Positions 52,436 to 62,438 of a stretch of DNA of 64,000 nt are shown here, one piece after another. The position numbers and the translations under genes are program-made. Source of the stretch: Planomonospora sp. ID67723 (GTDB lineage Bacteria > Actinomycetota > Actinomycetes > Streptosporangiales > Streptosporangiaceae); contig NZ_JABTEZ010000007.1 of the NCBI RefSeq assembly GCF_015711605.1, forward strand, positions 1 to 64,000, in the 5' to 3' direction. Position 1 is the first letter of the stretch. The number at the start of each line of letters is the position of its first letter. The notes beneath the pieces were generated by a model that saw only the letters and a list, made by a program, of their open reading frames with translations, was not told the origin of the DNA and searched no databases.

Positions 52436-52912
52436 TCAGGCGGAGTGCGCCAGGCGTCCCTCGTCGGTGTGCTGGACCGGGACCGGGACGGTCGTGTCGG
52501 CCGCACGCCGGGCGTCCAGAGCGAGCATCAGGCGGTCCTGGAGCTTGAACGTGCCCACGATGAGATTGCGGTAGGCGCCCGCGAGCGTGTCCGGCGGCGG
52601 CTCGAAGGCCTCGTCGTCGAGCTCGATGACCTCACCGATCCGGTCCACGAGCAGGCTCACCCACTCGTCGTCGACCGAGACGATGACGTTCATCGCCGGG
52701 ACGTCCAGGTCCCGGCCCGGCAGGCCGAGCTGGACCCGCAGGTCCACCGCGGCGATGACCTGGCCGCGGAGGTTGAACAGGCCGCCGACCGAGGTCGGCG
52801 CCAGAGGGACGCGGGTGTACTCGTGGAAGCGCAGGACTTCCTGCACCTGTGCCACGTCCACCCCGAAGAGCTGGTCGGCCACCTCGAAGGTGGCGTACTG
52901 GCGGCTGGGCAT
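52436..52912 (-). CDS. cheW: chemotaxis coupling protein CheW
   Basis: A 158-aa SH3-like coupling protein linking chemoreceptors to CheA: YATFEVADQLFGVDVAQVQE, VGGLFNLRGQVIAAVDLRVQ and VSLLVDRIGEVIEL are the family strands. A short unstructured tail follows. It starts 2 nt after the cheA stop, so the two are co-translated. Confidence 0.96.
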   Translation of the reverse strand: MPSRQYATFEVADQLFGVDVAQVQEVLRFHEYTRVPLAPTSVGGLFNLRGQVIAAVDLRVQLGLPGRDLDVPAMNVIVSVDDEWVSLLVDRIGEVIELDDEAFEPPPDTLAGAYRNLIVGTFKLQDRLMLALDARRAADTTVPVPVQHTDEGRLAHSA

Positions 52913-52914
52913 TC

Positions 52915-55227
52915 TCAGGCTCCCACCATCGAGTCGTTGTAGTCGGACATTTCTGAGTAGAACCGGGGGTCGGCGGCCAGGATCGCCCGCCGCACGTCCA
53001 GCAGCTCGGTGACGCGCTGCTGGATGACGGCCGAACCGGTCAGGCCGTCGTCGTCCAGGTCGCTTCGGGACTCGATGTGGTCCTCGACGATGTCGACGAT
53101 CTGCTCGACGACCAGGGCGACACTGCGGCCCCGCTCGGTGTAGACCACCGCGGGCACCGTCTCGCCCTCGGAGACGTCGTAGCAGCCCAGCAGCGAGGCC
53201 AGGCGGATCACCGGCAGGATGTGATCGCGGTACTGGACCACCTCCCGGCTGCCCACCCGCTCGATGCGCTCGACCGGGAACTCCTCCAGACGGGTGACCA
53301 TGTCCAGCGGGATCGCCACCCGGCGCTCGCCGATGCCGGCGATGAGCAGGCGCTCGATGTCGCCGCCGCGGAGACGGGCGTCGACCTGGTCGACCTGGGC
53401 GCGCTCGGCGGCCTCGGCGGCCAGGTGCGAGCGGCGGGCCAGCGACGGGATGTCGAGGATCAGCGCGACCTTGCCGTCACCGACGATGGTGGCGCCGGCG
53501 TACACGCCGACGTCCTTCATCCGCCCGGTCAGCGGCTTGACCACGATCTCCTCGGTGTTGAGGACCCGGTCGACCACCAGGCCGAACCGGCGGCCGTCGG
53601 CCTGCAGGACCGCGATGTAGACGTCGCGGTCGCTGTTGCGGACCGGCAGCCCGAGCGTCTCGTCCAGGCGCACCAGCGGCAGCAGCTTGCCGCGCAGCCG
53701 GTAGACCGGCGCACCCGACACGTGCTCGATCATCTGACCCGAGTGGCCGTCGACGAAGACCAGCTCGTCCACCCCCACCTGCGGGATGGCGTAGCGCTCG
53801 GCGCCGCACTCGACGGTGAGCGCCTGGATGATCGCCAGCGTGAGCGGGATCGTCAGCCGCCACGTGGTACCGACCCCGAAGGTCGAGTCCACGTCGACGG
53901 CGCCGCCGATCTGCTCGATGTTGGTCTTCACCACGTCCATGCCGACGCCGCGGCCGGAGACGTTGGTGACCTTCTTGGCGGTGGAGAAGCCCGGCTGGAA
54001 GACCAGGGCGATGATCTCGCGCGACTCCATCCGGGCCAGCTGGTCCCGGGTGACCACGCCGCGGTCCAGCGCCGTCTGCGCCACCCGCTCGACGTCGATG
54101 CCCGCACCGTCGTCCTTGATCTCCACGATGACGTGACCGCCCTCGTGCGCGGCGCGCAGGGTCAGCGTGCCGTGCGGGGTCTTGCCCTTGGCCACGCGCT
54201 CGGCGGTGGTCTCGATGCCGTGGTCCACCGCGTTGCGCACCAGGTGCGTCAGCGGGTCCTTGACGGCCTCCAGGAGGCTGCGGTCGAGCTCGGTCTCCTT
54301 GCCCTCCATCGCCAGCTTCACCTGCTTGCCCAGGGAGCCGCTGAGGTCGCGCACGACGCGCGGCAGCTTGGACCAGATGTGGTCGATGGGCTGCATACGC
54401 GTCTTCATGACGCTCTCCTGCAGCTCACTGGTGATCAGGTTCAGCCGCTGGGTGGTGCGCGCCAGCACCGGGTCGGAGACCTCGCTGACGCCGCGGACGA
54501 TCTGGTTGCGGGTCAGCACCAGCTCGCCGACCAGCCGCATCAGCGTGTCGAGCAGGTCGACGTCCACCCGGATGGAGCTGTCGGCGATGCTGCGCTTGGC
54601 GTTCTGGCCGGGCTCCTCGGCCACGGGCTCCTTCACGGCCGGAGCCGGGGTCACGGGGGAGTGCTCGGCGGCGGGCGCGGCGGGCTCCTCGGCCGCGGCG
54701 ACCATGGCCGGCGCGGAAGCCTTCTCGGGCGCGGCGTCCACGACGGGCTCCGGCGTGACCTCCTCGGCGGGCGCGGAAGTCTTCTCGGCCGCGGCGGGCG
54801 CGGCGGGCTTCGCCGGAGCCGCCTGCGCCTTGGGCGCGGAGGGGTCCTCGATGCAGGCCGTCACCTGGGCGATGACCGACTCGACGTCGACATCTCCCTC
54901 GCCACCGGTCTCCTCGATCGAGCCCAGCAGCGTACGCACGGTGTCCACCATGGCCAGCAGAGCGTCGGCGCTGGCCGGGTTCATCTGCTGGGCACCGTCG
55001 CGCAGCCGCGACAGCAGCGATTCACCCGCGTGGGTCACCGTCTCCAGGCGGTGGAATGCGAGGAATCCACTCGTGCCCTTGATGGTGTGGATTGTCCGGA
55101 AAATACTGGAGAGCATCTCCCGGGAGCCGGGATCCTGCTCCAGAGCCACCAAGTCCCGATCCAGCTGGTCCAGGTTCTCGTGACTCTCAACCAGGAACTC
55201 CTGGATGATGTCGCCCAACTCGTCCAC
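52915..55227 (-). CDS. cheA: chemotaxis histidine kinase CheA with two CheW-like domains
   Basis: A 770-aa kinase. The P1 HPt domain carries phospho-His47 (FRTIHTIKGTSGFLAF). A long Ala/Pro/Glu linker (about 125-210) has no clear P2 domain. P3 dimerisation covers about 215-290, P4 has the ATP-binding boxes (LVRNAVDHGIE, GAGIDVERV, GRGVGMDVVKTNIEQ), and P5 is CheW-like. A second CheW-like domain follows (about 615-745; RRVAIPLDMVTRLEEFPVER). Two tandem CheW-like domains could widen receptor-array contacts. GTG 55227 has GAGAGGA upstream. Sigma-28-type promoter in front; no CheB or CheR gene in the window. Confidence 0.96.
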   Translation of the reverse strand: MDELGDIIQEFLVESHENLDQLDRDLVALEQDPGSREMLSSIFRTIHTIKGTSGFLAFHRLETVTHAGESLLSRLRDGAQQMNPASADALLAMVDTVRTLLGSIEETGGEGDVDVESVIAQVTACIEDPSAPKAQAAPAKPAAPAAAEKTSAPAEEVTPEPVVDAAPEKASAPAMVAAAEEPAAPAAEHSPVTPAPAVKEPVAEEPGQNAKRSIADSSIRVDVDLLDTLMRLVGELVLTRNQIVRGVSEVSDPVLARTTQRLNLITSELQESVMKTRMQPIDHIWSKLPRVVRDLSGSLGKQVKLAMEGKETELDRSLLEAVKDPLTHLVRNAVDHGIETTAERVAKGKTPHGTLTLRAAHEGGHVIVEIKDDGAGIDVERVAQTALDRGVVTRDQLARMESREIIALVFQPGFSTAKKVTNVSGRGVGMDVVKTNIEQIGGAVDVDSTFGVGTTWRLTIPLTLAIIQALTVECGAERYAIPQVGVDELVFVDGHSGQMIEHVSGAPVYRLRGKLLPLVRLDETLGLPVRNSDRDVYIAVLQADGRRFGLVVDRVLNTEEIVVKPLTGRMKDVGVYAGATIVGDGKVALILDIPSLARRSHLAAEAAERAQVDQVDARLRGGDIERLLIAGIGERRVAIPLDMVTRLEEFPVERIERVGSREVVQYRDHILPVIRLASLLGCYDVSEGETVPAVVYTERGRSVALVVEQIVDIVEDHIESRSDLDDDGLTGSAVIQQRVTELLDVRRAILAADPRFYSEMSDYNDSMVGA

Positions 55228-55261
55228 GACGTTCCTCTCCCTCTCTTATAAGGCAGCCCTT

Positions 55262-55289
55262 TCATCGGCGGCTGCCGACGGCACCTGAG
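55262..55289 (-). promoter_or_regulatory. sigma-28 (FliA)-type promoter of cheA-cheW
   Basis: On the minus strand CTCA (55289-55286), N16, GCCGATGA (55269-55262), 34 nt before the GTG. The best match in the window. Confidence 0.85.
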
Positions 55290-55481
55290 GAACTCCGCGA
55301 ACCCGGCTATCTGTCTTCCTCCTGTTTGCCTGGTTTCCCTTAGGGCGTCCCGCCGGATGCCGATGGGAAGACACCAGAGCTTTCTGGCTCAGCCCGCGAC
55401 GGCCGTCCCCACGTCCGCCGCCCGCAGCGGCAAGGACGCCGCACGCGGTGGGACCACCCGGGCGCCACGGAAGGGACGACG

Positions 55482-57110
<1,629 letters not shown>

Positions 57111-57133
57111 CCGCCGCCACCACCCCGATCGTG

Positions 57134-57171
57134 CCCGGTGCCTCTGGCGATGCCCCGCCGGAGGCACCGGG
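57134..57171 (+). terminator. terminator hairpin after the S8 protease
   Basis: 16-bp arms (57134-57149 with 57156-57171, one wobble pair), 24 nt after the stop. Confidence 0.8.
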
Positions 57172-57285
57172 TGCAACCATCCCGCACCTTTGCCGCCACC
57201 GATTACGAGACCCACGTCACAGCAAATAAGAGCAGGTCCCGGGGGCAGTTGACCCGGACCCCCGACGGAGGAGGAGACGACGTTC

Positions 57286-57522
57286 ATGAGCACTGAGATC
57301 AGCAACACTGTCCGGGCCGAGGCGCTCGCCCTCGCACCGGTGTCCGCCGCCGTCCTGCTGGACCGCCAGGCCGCCGAGAGCGCGATCCGCCAGGCGATCG
57401 CCCAGCACGGCGGCGAGGCCGGCTGCGTCGCCGCCCTGGCGCAGGAGTTCGGCGAGCACCCGGAGTTGGTGTGCGAGCGGATGCGCTGGGCGAGCTCGGT
57501 GATCGGCCTGCTGTACGGCTGA
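57286..57522 (+). CDS. small actinobacterial protein, unknown function
   Basis: A 78-aa helical protein (RAEALALAPVSAAVLLDRQA, then IRQAIAQHGGEAGCVAALAQ and CERMRWASSVIGLLYG) with two Cys. ATG 57286 is preceded by GGAGGAGGAG. I do not recognise the family. It lies alone between the protease and the second Rep-like gene. Confidence 0.7.
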   Translation: MSTEISNTVRAEALALAPVSAAVLLDRQAAESAIRQAIAQHGGEAGCVAALAQEFGEHPELVCERMRWASSVIGLLYG

Positions 57523-57540
57523 GTTGTCCGATCCCATCTC

Positions 57541-57555
57541 CTTTACATTGTAAAG
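57541..57555. repeat. palindrome CTTTACATTGTAAAG near Rep-like gene 2
   Basis: A perfect 15-bp odd palindrome 42 nt beyond the Rep-like gene stop. It shares TTTAC...GTAAA with the GTTTACGSCGTAAAC family but has a different centre. Possibly an operator, terminator core or centromere-like site. Confidence 0.7.
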
Positions 57556-57596
57556 AAGCATGGATCGCACAACTCGTCAGACGAGGTCCGCCGCCT

Positions 57597-58685
57597 TCAC
57601 GCGGCCCCGTACCTGGGCCGTCTAGCCCGCTCGCGTACGGCCTCCAGCCGGGCGCGCAGCTCGGTCATGGCCGCCGGATCGGGGGCGCCACGGCCGGCCC
57701 GCAGCCGAGCCGTCCGGTCGGCCAGCTCCGCCTGCTCGCGCAGCCTCCGCCGGTTCGCCTCCGCCTGCCGCTGCGACGGCAGCGGCGCTCTGAGCGCCCC
57801 GGTCTCGTAGTCCATCCACGCTCCCAGGCGCCAGCGGATCCAGGGTCCCGGTCGGCGGGGCAGGCCGACCGCCCAGAAGGTGCCGTCCGGCCGGAAGTGG
57901 AGCAGGTGCTTGATGTCGCTCACCGTGGCGCCGGCCGCGAACAGCAACCGTAGCAACGACCGCAGGTGCCTGGCGGACAGTTTCCGGAGAAGCAGGTCGT
58001 CGGTGCGCAGCCGTTCGCACGCTTGGAGCATTTCGTCCTTATTGCCCGGCGTTACGGTGCTTGACCAGGTCCGCTCCGGTTTCGTGGGAGACGGAGTCTC
58101 GCGCGCGCGTACGGGGACCGGATCTTCTTTCTCTACGGGAACCATGAAACCCATTGGAGTGCGACTTACTTCCACAGGAAGTGTTTCCACAGGCCAGGGC
58201 ACATCTTGCCAGTGATCTTCCGCCGGGGCTGGGGCCCGGGCGGGGAGATCCAGCCGGTCGAGCTCCTCGACGTCCATCGAGTCCAGCATCGGGCGGGGGA
58301 CGGTGAGGAGGTACTCGGCGGCGAGGTTGCCCAGGCCGTCGTCGACCCGCCCTCCCCAGCAGCTCGCGCGGAGCCTCGGGGTCGAGCCGGTGACGAGCGT
58401 GAGCAGCAGGCCGTGTTCCCGCAGCCAGCGCAGCCGGTCGGCGAAGGTCCTGCGGGAGACCCCGGCCCTGGCCGCGAGCAGCTCCCACGTGGCGCCCCGG
58501 TGCGGCGCGGTGACCATGTCGGGGCCGACGCAGGTGACCAGCACCCAGGCGACCTTCAGCAGGTTGCGGCGCCAGTCGGCGCGGCGGCGCTCGGCGTCGG
58601 GGATCAGCTCGACGGCCCGCAGCCAGAGCACCGGAGAGGACGCTGCGGCGAGGCGCTCGGGAATTACCTCATTAAGGCTCCCCAT
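57597..58685 (-). CDS. replication-protein-like HTH protein 2
   Basis: A 362-aa protein. An N-terminal winged-HTH-like region (about 40-110; TWELLAARAGVSRRTFADRL, RWLREHGLLLTLVTGSTPRL) is followed by a Pro-rich linker, a second helical block (about 225-300, DLLLRKLSARHLRSLLRLLF) and a basic C-terminal coil. Its plan recalls actinobacterial plasmid replication initiators. Direct repeats resembling iterons lie just upstream (58819-58960), together with the 21-bp motif shared with Rep-like gene 1. ATG 58685 is chosen because the longer frame would read through the iterons. Initiator activity is inferred. Confidence 0.65.
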   Translation of the reverse strand: MGSLNEVIPERLAAASSPVLWLRAVELIPDAERRRADWRRNLLKVAWVLVTCVGPDMVTAPHRGATWELLAARAGVSRRTFADRLRWLREHGLLLTLVTGSTPRLRASCWGGRVDDGLGNLAAEYLLTVPRPMLDSMDVEELDRLDLPARAPAPAEDHWQDVPWPVETLPVEVSRTPMGFMVPVEKEDPVPVRARETPSPTKPERTWSSTVTPGNKDEMLQACERLRTDDLLLRKLSARHLRSLLRLLFAAGATVSDIKHLLHFRPDGTFWAVGLPRRPGPWIRWRLGAWMDYETGALRAPLPSQRQAEANRRRLREQAELADRTARLRAGRGAPDPAAMTELRARLEAVRERARRPRYGAA

Positions 58686-58800
58686 GGGGCGGGCTTTACT
58701 GAAACCAGGCTTAGCGGGACGGAACCCGATATTACGTGTGACGGGTCGGGACACGCGGAAGGAGTGATTTTCGCGTGTGAGTAGCCGACCCGGGGACCGG

Positions 58801-58821
58801 TCGTCTATGGTGGTCTCCAGA
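58801..58821 (-). promoter_or_regulatory. conserved 21-bp motif upstream of Rep-like gene 2
   Basis: Counterpart of 37014-37034, one mismatch. It overlaps the first iteron-like repeat. Confidence 0.7.
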
Positions 58822-58960
58822 TGTTGAGCTTGTAACTCGGCATACAAAAGGTCCGACTGTCGCCGGTAGATGTTGAGCCGGTAACTAACGCCCGGTAGAC
58901 GTTGAACCGGTAACGCCCGATGGATGTTGGGTAACACCCGGTGGATGTCGAACCGGTAAC
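58819..58960. repeat. iteron-like direct repeats
   Basis: Five copies of TRGAYGTTGAACCGGTAAC or variants, at 58819, 58867, 58896, 58921 (4-nt deletion) and 58942, spaced 49, 29, 25 and 21 bp. Directly repeated, non-coding, upstream of a Rep-like gene: the classic arrangement of an iteron origin or autoregulatory site. Confidence 0.8.
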
Positions 58961-59172
58961 ACCTCGGCGGTCTGACAGGTACCAGCCGGCAACGGCTAGT
59001 GCCTGGTTGACTGCCCGGGTCGGAACTTCGAGTTACTCGTTCTGGTCGGAGTCCCTCGCGCATCGGTTTCTGAGGCCAATCAGCGCGGGGGCTTCCGCAT
59101 TTATGGAGCCGCCCGTCGGCGGCGGTTCAGGTTAACGTCTCGGCGTCCCCTTTCGCGGGCGAATCGCGTTGT

Positions 59173-59415
59173 TCACGCAGCCGCCCCCTGACGTCCTTCG
59201 ATGAGCGGGAGCTGGTCCTGCTCCGCGGGGCGCGGCGGCGGGGCCAGAACGAAGTCGTGCTCACGTGCCAGCACCGTGACGATGTACTCGTTCACCGAGC
59301 ATCCGCGCTGCCGGGCGAATGTCTTGATGTCGCCGAGAAGCTCAACGGGCACCCGCAGCGGGTGCTGCTTCACCGGCCCCCACTTGGGGTCAGGTCCGCG
59401 CTTGCTACCACTCAT
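59173..59415 (-). CDS. RHH-type small DNA-binding protein paired with Rep-like gene 2
   Basis: An 80-aa protein starting MSGSKRGPDPKWGPVKQHPL, with a predicted RHH (LRVPVELLGDIKTFARQRGC, then SVNEYIVTVLAREHDF) and C terminus DQLPLIEGRQGAAA. Same size, N-terminal plan and relative position as 37246-37467, so each Rep-like gene has an RHH partner. Probably a copy-control or partition repressor; function inferred. Confidence 0.75.
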   Translation of the reverse strand: MSGSKRGPDPKWGPVKQHPLRVPVELLGDIKTFARQRGCSVNEYIVTVLAREHDFVLAPPPRPAEQDQLPLIEGRQGAAA

Positions 59416-59652
59416 GACAGCCGTTATATCGAATTGGCGAATCTGCGATCCAGTAGCGCCGTCGGCGAGTCGCGGAAAATATCCGAACGATCACTCTTCG
59501 TGGCACGCCCCTGGTCAGGGGTCCGGGCCGCTCCTGCCCCGTGCCTCCCCACCGCCTCCGGCGGTGGTTTCCCGGGGCCTTCCGGCAGTCGCTCCGCCCT
59601 TGCGGCAAGGGCCTCGGCATGGTGTTCCGGCCGGACATGAGGGTTTCCTGAC
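59416..59652. other. intergenic gap, no gene seen
   Basis: Promoter side of the RHH gene and upstream region of the CHAP gene. Short inverted repeats near 59555-59615, nothing assignable. Confidence 0.4.
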
Positions 59653-59810
59653 GGCGGCAACCGTACGGCACCTTTCGTGCACTTCTCCCGCTACGCCCGG
59701 ACGGCTTAATGGATGTCGAAGGCCGCTACAGCAGGGCTTTCAGGGCCACCACCCCCGGTTTCACCCCTCTGGCCAAGGACATCCTGCCGCCGCACAAAGG
59801 ATCTGCCTTT
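59653..59810 (+). promoter_or_regulatory. conserved leader of the CHAP gene
   Basis: Related to the rlpA-like leaders (8989-9124): same blocks GCTACGCCCG, TCGAAGGCCGCTACAGCAGG and CCGCCGCACAAAGGATC, with a 21-bp longer middle. A 7-bp stem around the GCTACAGCAG loop is kept through a wobble pair. The first codons of the genes are also similar. Confidence 0.5.
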
Positions 59811-60452
59811 ATGACTTTCGCCTCCTTCACCACCCGCGCCCGCCTCCTCACCGCCACCCTGGGCCTGGCCGCCGCCACCGCCGCGACCCTGGCCGCCGGG
59901 GGCGCCGCCCACGCCGAAGCCGCTCCCGCGCCGTCCGCCGCGGAGAAGCAGATGCCGAAGGTCAGCGCCGCGCAGCTGCTGAAGGTGGCCGAGGAGCAGG
60001 TCGGCGTGAAGGAGAACGGCGCCGGCGGCGGCACCAAGTTCCACGCCTGGTACATGGACTCCCCCCGCGTCAAGGAGACCATCGCCCGCGACGGCGGCAG
60101 CGTGAAGTCCTACGCCAACGCCCCCTGGTGCGACATGTTCGTCTCCTGGGTCGGCGAGCAGACCGGCCTGCGGCCCACCGTCGGCTGGGACGCCTACACC
60201 GTGGCCCACGCCGACTGGTTCAAGGCCAACAAGCGCTGGGGCGCCGAGGCCAAGCCGGGCGCGGTCGTCTTCTTCGACTGGGACGGCGGCAAGGACACCT
60301 CCGGGATCGACCACGTCGGCTTCGTGAAGAAGGACAACGGCGACGGCACGATCACCACGATCGAGGGCAACACCGGCAACGGCAACGTCGAGCAGCGCGT
60401 CCGGCCGAAGTCGCAGGTCACCGGGTACGGCTACCCGCAGTACACCGCCTGA
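59811..60452 (+). CDS. secreted CHAP-domain peptidoglycan hydrolase
   Basis: A 213-aa exported protein: signal peptide (about 1-35, ending AHA), short linker, then a CHAP amidase/endopeptidase domain with catalytic Cys107 (NAPWCDMFVSWVG) and His168 (GIDHVGFVKK) followed by TIEGNTGNGN. It should cleave peptide cross-links or the amide bond of peptidoglycan. ATG 59811 aligns with the rlpA-like starts (MTF...) and follows AAAGGAT. It shares leader and signal-peptide sequence with the unrelated rlpA-like genes, implying a common regulatory and secretion cassette. Confidence 0.93.
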   Translation: MTFASFTTRARLLTATLGLAAATAATLAAGGAAHAEAAPAPSAAEKQMPKVSAAQLLKVAEEQVGVKENGAGGGTKFHAWYMDSPRVKETIARDGGSVKSYANAPWCDMFVSWVGEQTGLRPTVGWDAYTVAHADWFKANKRWGAEAKPGAVVFFDWDGGKDTSGIDHVGFVKKDNGDGTITTIEGNTGNGNVEQRVRPKSQVTGYGYPQYTA

Positions 60453-60460
60453 CATATGGG

Positions 60461-60496
60461 AAAGAGGGGCGCGGCCTACGGGCCGCGCCCCTCTTT
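60461..60496. terminator. bidirectional terminator hairpin
   Basis: Perfect 16-bp arms (60461-60476 with 60481-60496), TACG loop, and a T run on one side and A run on the other, between convergent genes. Confidence 0.9.
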
Positions 60497-60507
60497 CGCA
60501 TCCGGGT

Positions 60508-62109
60508 CTAGCGGTTGCGCAGCATCGAGGCGGGCGACACGAAGGTGTAGCCCAGGCCCTTGATGCCGTCGACGGTCTCCTCGAGCCACTTGGTGCCGAG
60601 GTAGGGGTGGTAGAAGAAGCTGGCGACGCCGTCGCGGACGACGAGGTTGGCCTCGGCCGCCTTGACCAGGGTGTCCGGCAACACCACGGGGTGGTTGTTG
60701 AACGCCTCGGGCTCGATGTTGCCGATGTTCTCCGGCAGCACCGTCGAGCCGTAGACGTCGGTGACGGTGTAGGGGAAGAACTGCCCGGCCATGTGGTCGT
60801 AGCGCGGCGCCGTACCGGAGAGCGTCCCGGCGAAGTAGAGGCTGCGCTCGTAGCGGGCCTTGAAGCCCAGGTTCCTGACCGCCTTGTAGTCCGCGGCCGA
60901 GGCGGCGTAGTGCGGGAACTCGAAGATCGTCGGCACGGGCAGGCCCGCGAGGCGGAACTCCGCGGCCGAGGCCACCATCCGGCCCGCCGCCCAGATGGTG
61001 GAGTCGCCGGCGACGGGCCCGTCGTAGACGACGTAGTTCCTGTCGTCGACGTGGGCGGTGTAGAACTCGAAGTCGTCGCCGCTGGTGCCGTTGTAGGGGT
61101 TGGGCTTGTCGGTGTACTGGTGGGTGTACCCGTGCATGATCATCGTGCCGCCGTTGGCCAGCATGTACTTGATGGCCTTGACCACCGCGGGCCGCTGGCG
61201 GAGCCGGACGGTCGTGCCGGGCTGCTTGTGCACGGGGAAGACGCCGAAGGAGAAGGGCACCTTCTTGGCGACCAGCAGCTTGGCGACGTTCATCAGCTCG
61301 ACCGGGTCGGAGTTCGGGCCGATGTCCTCCAGGCGGACCATGGCGCGGTGCCGCTCGGGGGTCTGCGGGGCCAGCGCGTCGAACAGCAGGTCGGCGAAGA
61401 CCAGGTAGCGGTCGGAGGCCGAGGTGTAGGCGAAGGGGATCTCGCCGACGTAGGTCAGGTTCTTCGAGCGGATCGCCCAGGGAAGCTGCGTGCCGTTGGC
61501 GCGTACGGCGCTGGCCAGCACCTTGGCCTTGCTCTCGTCGACGGTGGCGTAGTCCATCACCCCGGAGGCGTTGACGGCGTCGCGCGACAGCTCCCGGTCC
61601 TTGTAGACCACGCCTTCGACGGTGGTGAAGTCGAACTGCGACCACATCCAGCCGTATGCGGCGGCGAAGTCGGGGGTGGAGGAGGTGAGCTGCCAGATGT
61701 TGTGGTTCAGCCAGATCACCGGGCGGTCGGCGGTGCGCACGTCGGCCAGGAACGCCTGCGGCAGCGGCTCGTCATAGGTGGAGCCCACGTAGACGACCGC
61801 GGTGAAGCCCTTCATCGCACCGGCGGTGTAGGCCGAGACCGGCATCGCGGTGAACGTGCCGAAGTGCCCGGTGAGGTTCGCGGTCTGGGTGGCGTACAGC
61901 TCGCCGAGCCAGCCCCACTGGCCGGTCGTGTCGTACAGCACGAGCGTGGAGCGGCCGGTGCCCGCCAGACCCCCCTTGAACGGGGCGGCCGCGGACGCGG
62001 TCGCGGACGCGGCGGCCTGCGGCGCGAAGCCGGTGGTGAAAAGCAGCGTGGCCGAGAGCAACGCCGTCAGCGCCGACAGGACGGCCCTGCGCCAGCGGGA
62101 AACGGGCAT
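60508..62109 (-). CDS. secreted DUF2334 polysaccharide-deacetylase-like protein 1
   Basis: A 533-aa exported protein: signal peptide (about 1-35), an N-terminal domain (about 50-240; STLVLYDTTGQWGWLGELYA), then a DUF2334/deacetylase-like barrel with MVRLEDIGPNSDP (metal Asp), SFGVFPVH, TMIMHGYTHQYTD (His-x-x-x-His) and EFPHYAAS. Such proteins resemble carbohydrate esterase family 4 but are largely uncharacterised. The next gene upstream on the same strand is a close paralogue. A function in exopolysaccharide or wall polymer modification is inferred. Confidence 0.85.
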   Translation of the reverse strand: MPVSRWRRAVLSALTALLSATLLFTTGFAPQAAASATASAAAPFKGGLAGTGRSTLVLYDTTGQWGWLGELYATQTANLTGHFGTFTAMPVSAYTAGAMKGFTAVVYVGSTYDEPLPQAFLADVRTADRPVIWLNHNIWQLTSSTPDFAAAYGWMWSQFDFTTVEGVVYKDRELSRDAVNASGVMDYATVDESKAKVLASAVRANGTQLPWAIRSKNLTYVGEIPFAYTSASDRYLVFADLLFDALAPQTPERHRAMVRLEDIGPNSDPVELMNVAKLLVAKKVPFSFGVFPVHKQPGTTVRLRQRPAVVKAIKYMLANGGTMIMHGYTHQYTDKPNPYNGTSGDDFEFYTAHVDDRNYVVYDGPVAGDSTIWAAGRMVASAAEFRLAGLPVPTIFEFPHYAASAADYKAVRNLGFKARYERSLYFAGTLSGTAPRYDHMAGQFFPYTVTDVYGSTVLPENIGNIEPEAFNNHPVVLPDTLVKAAEANLVVRDGVASFFYHPYLGTKWLEETVDGIKGLGYTFVSPASMLRNR

Positions 62110-62438
62110 AGGAGAAAGACCCCCACAACGAAGCGAACCGACGCCGGTCAGGACGTCGCATGACAGGGTGTGGGTTCGGTCTCGCCATTGGCTCCCCGAG
62201 ACGGCTAGGCGGCCGAATTCCTACGTGCGCGAGCGGTACCGCGTCGCGTCGTTGAGGCCGTCTCGGATCATCGCATCCCCGATGAACTACCGCGGTATAT
62301 GCCCCTACCTGCGGGTTCGCCTTCAGGGTAACCCTGGGTCATCAAACGGGCAAACCACTCGGAAAACCTTTACCCAGTGTGATCCGGAGGGGTACGCGAC
62401 CGGTCCGGGACTCCCTCGTTCCCGGACCGGTCGGGAGG
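62110..62438. other. intergenic gap between the DUF2334 paralogues
   Basis: Holds the terminator of the upstream paralogue and the leader of the downstream one, with a small palindrome CAGGGTAACCCTG near 62323. No gene seen. A GGGCAAACC string at ~62349 is not a riboswitch in context. Confidence 0.5.
62397..62433 (-). terminator. terminator hairpin after DUF2334 paralogue 2
   Basis: Perfect 14-bp arms (62397-62410 with 62420-62433) just past the stop at 62439. Confidence 0.85.

Larger units (their letters stand above)
58686..59172. other. putative iteron origin/regulatory region of Rep-like gene 2
   Basis: 487 bp without a gene. Contains the shared 21-bp motif (58801-58821), five iteron-like repeats (58819-58960) and an AT-richer stretch near 58655-58790. 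Confidence 0.6.

Noticed and set aside
58819-58960. Iteron repeats as a CRISPR array
   Set aside because: Repeats are degenerate, separated by only a few bases, and spacing is irregular.
62340-62380. GGGCAAACC...GGAAAAC string resembling the start of a c-di-GMP-I riboswitch
   Set aside because: The essential GGGACGCAAAGCC and tetraloop-receptor parts are absent, and the string is on the strand opposite to the neighbouring genes.
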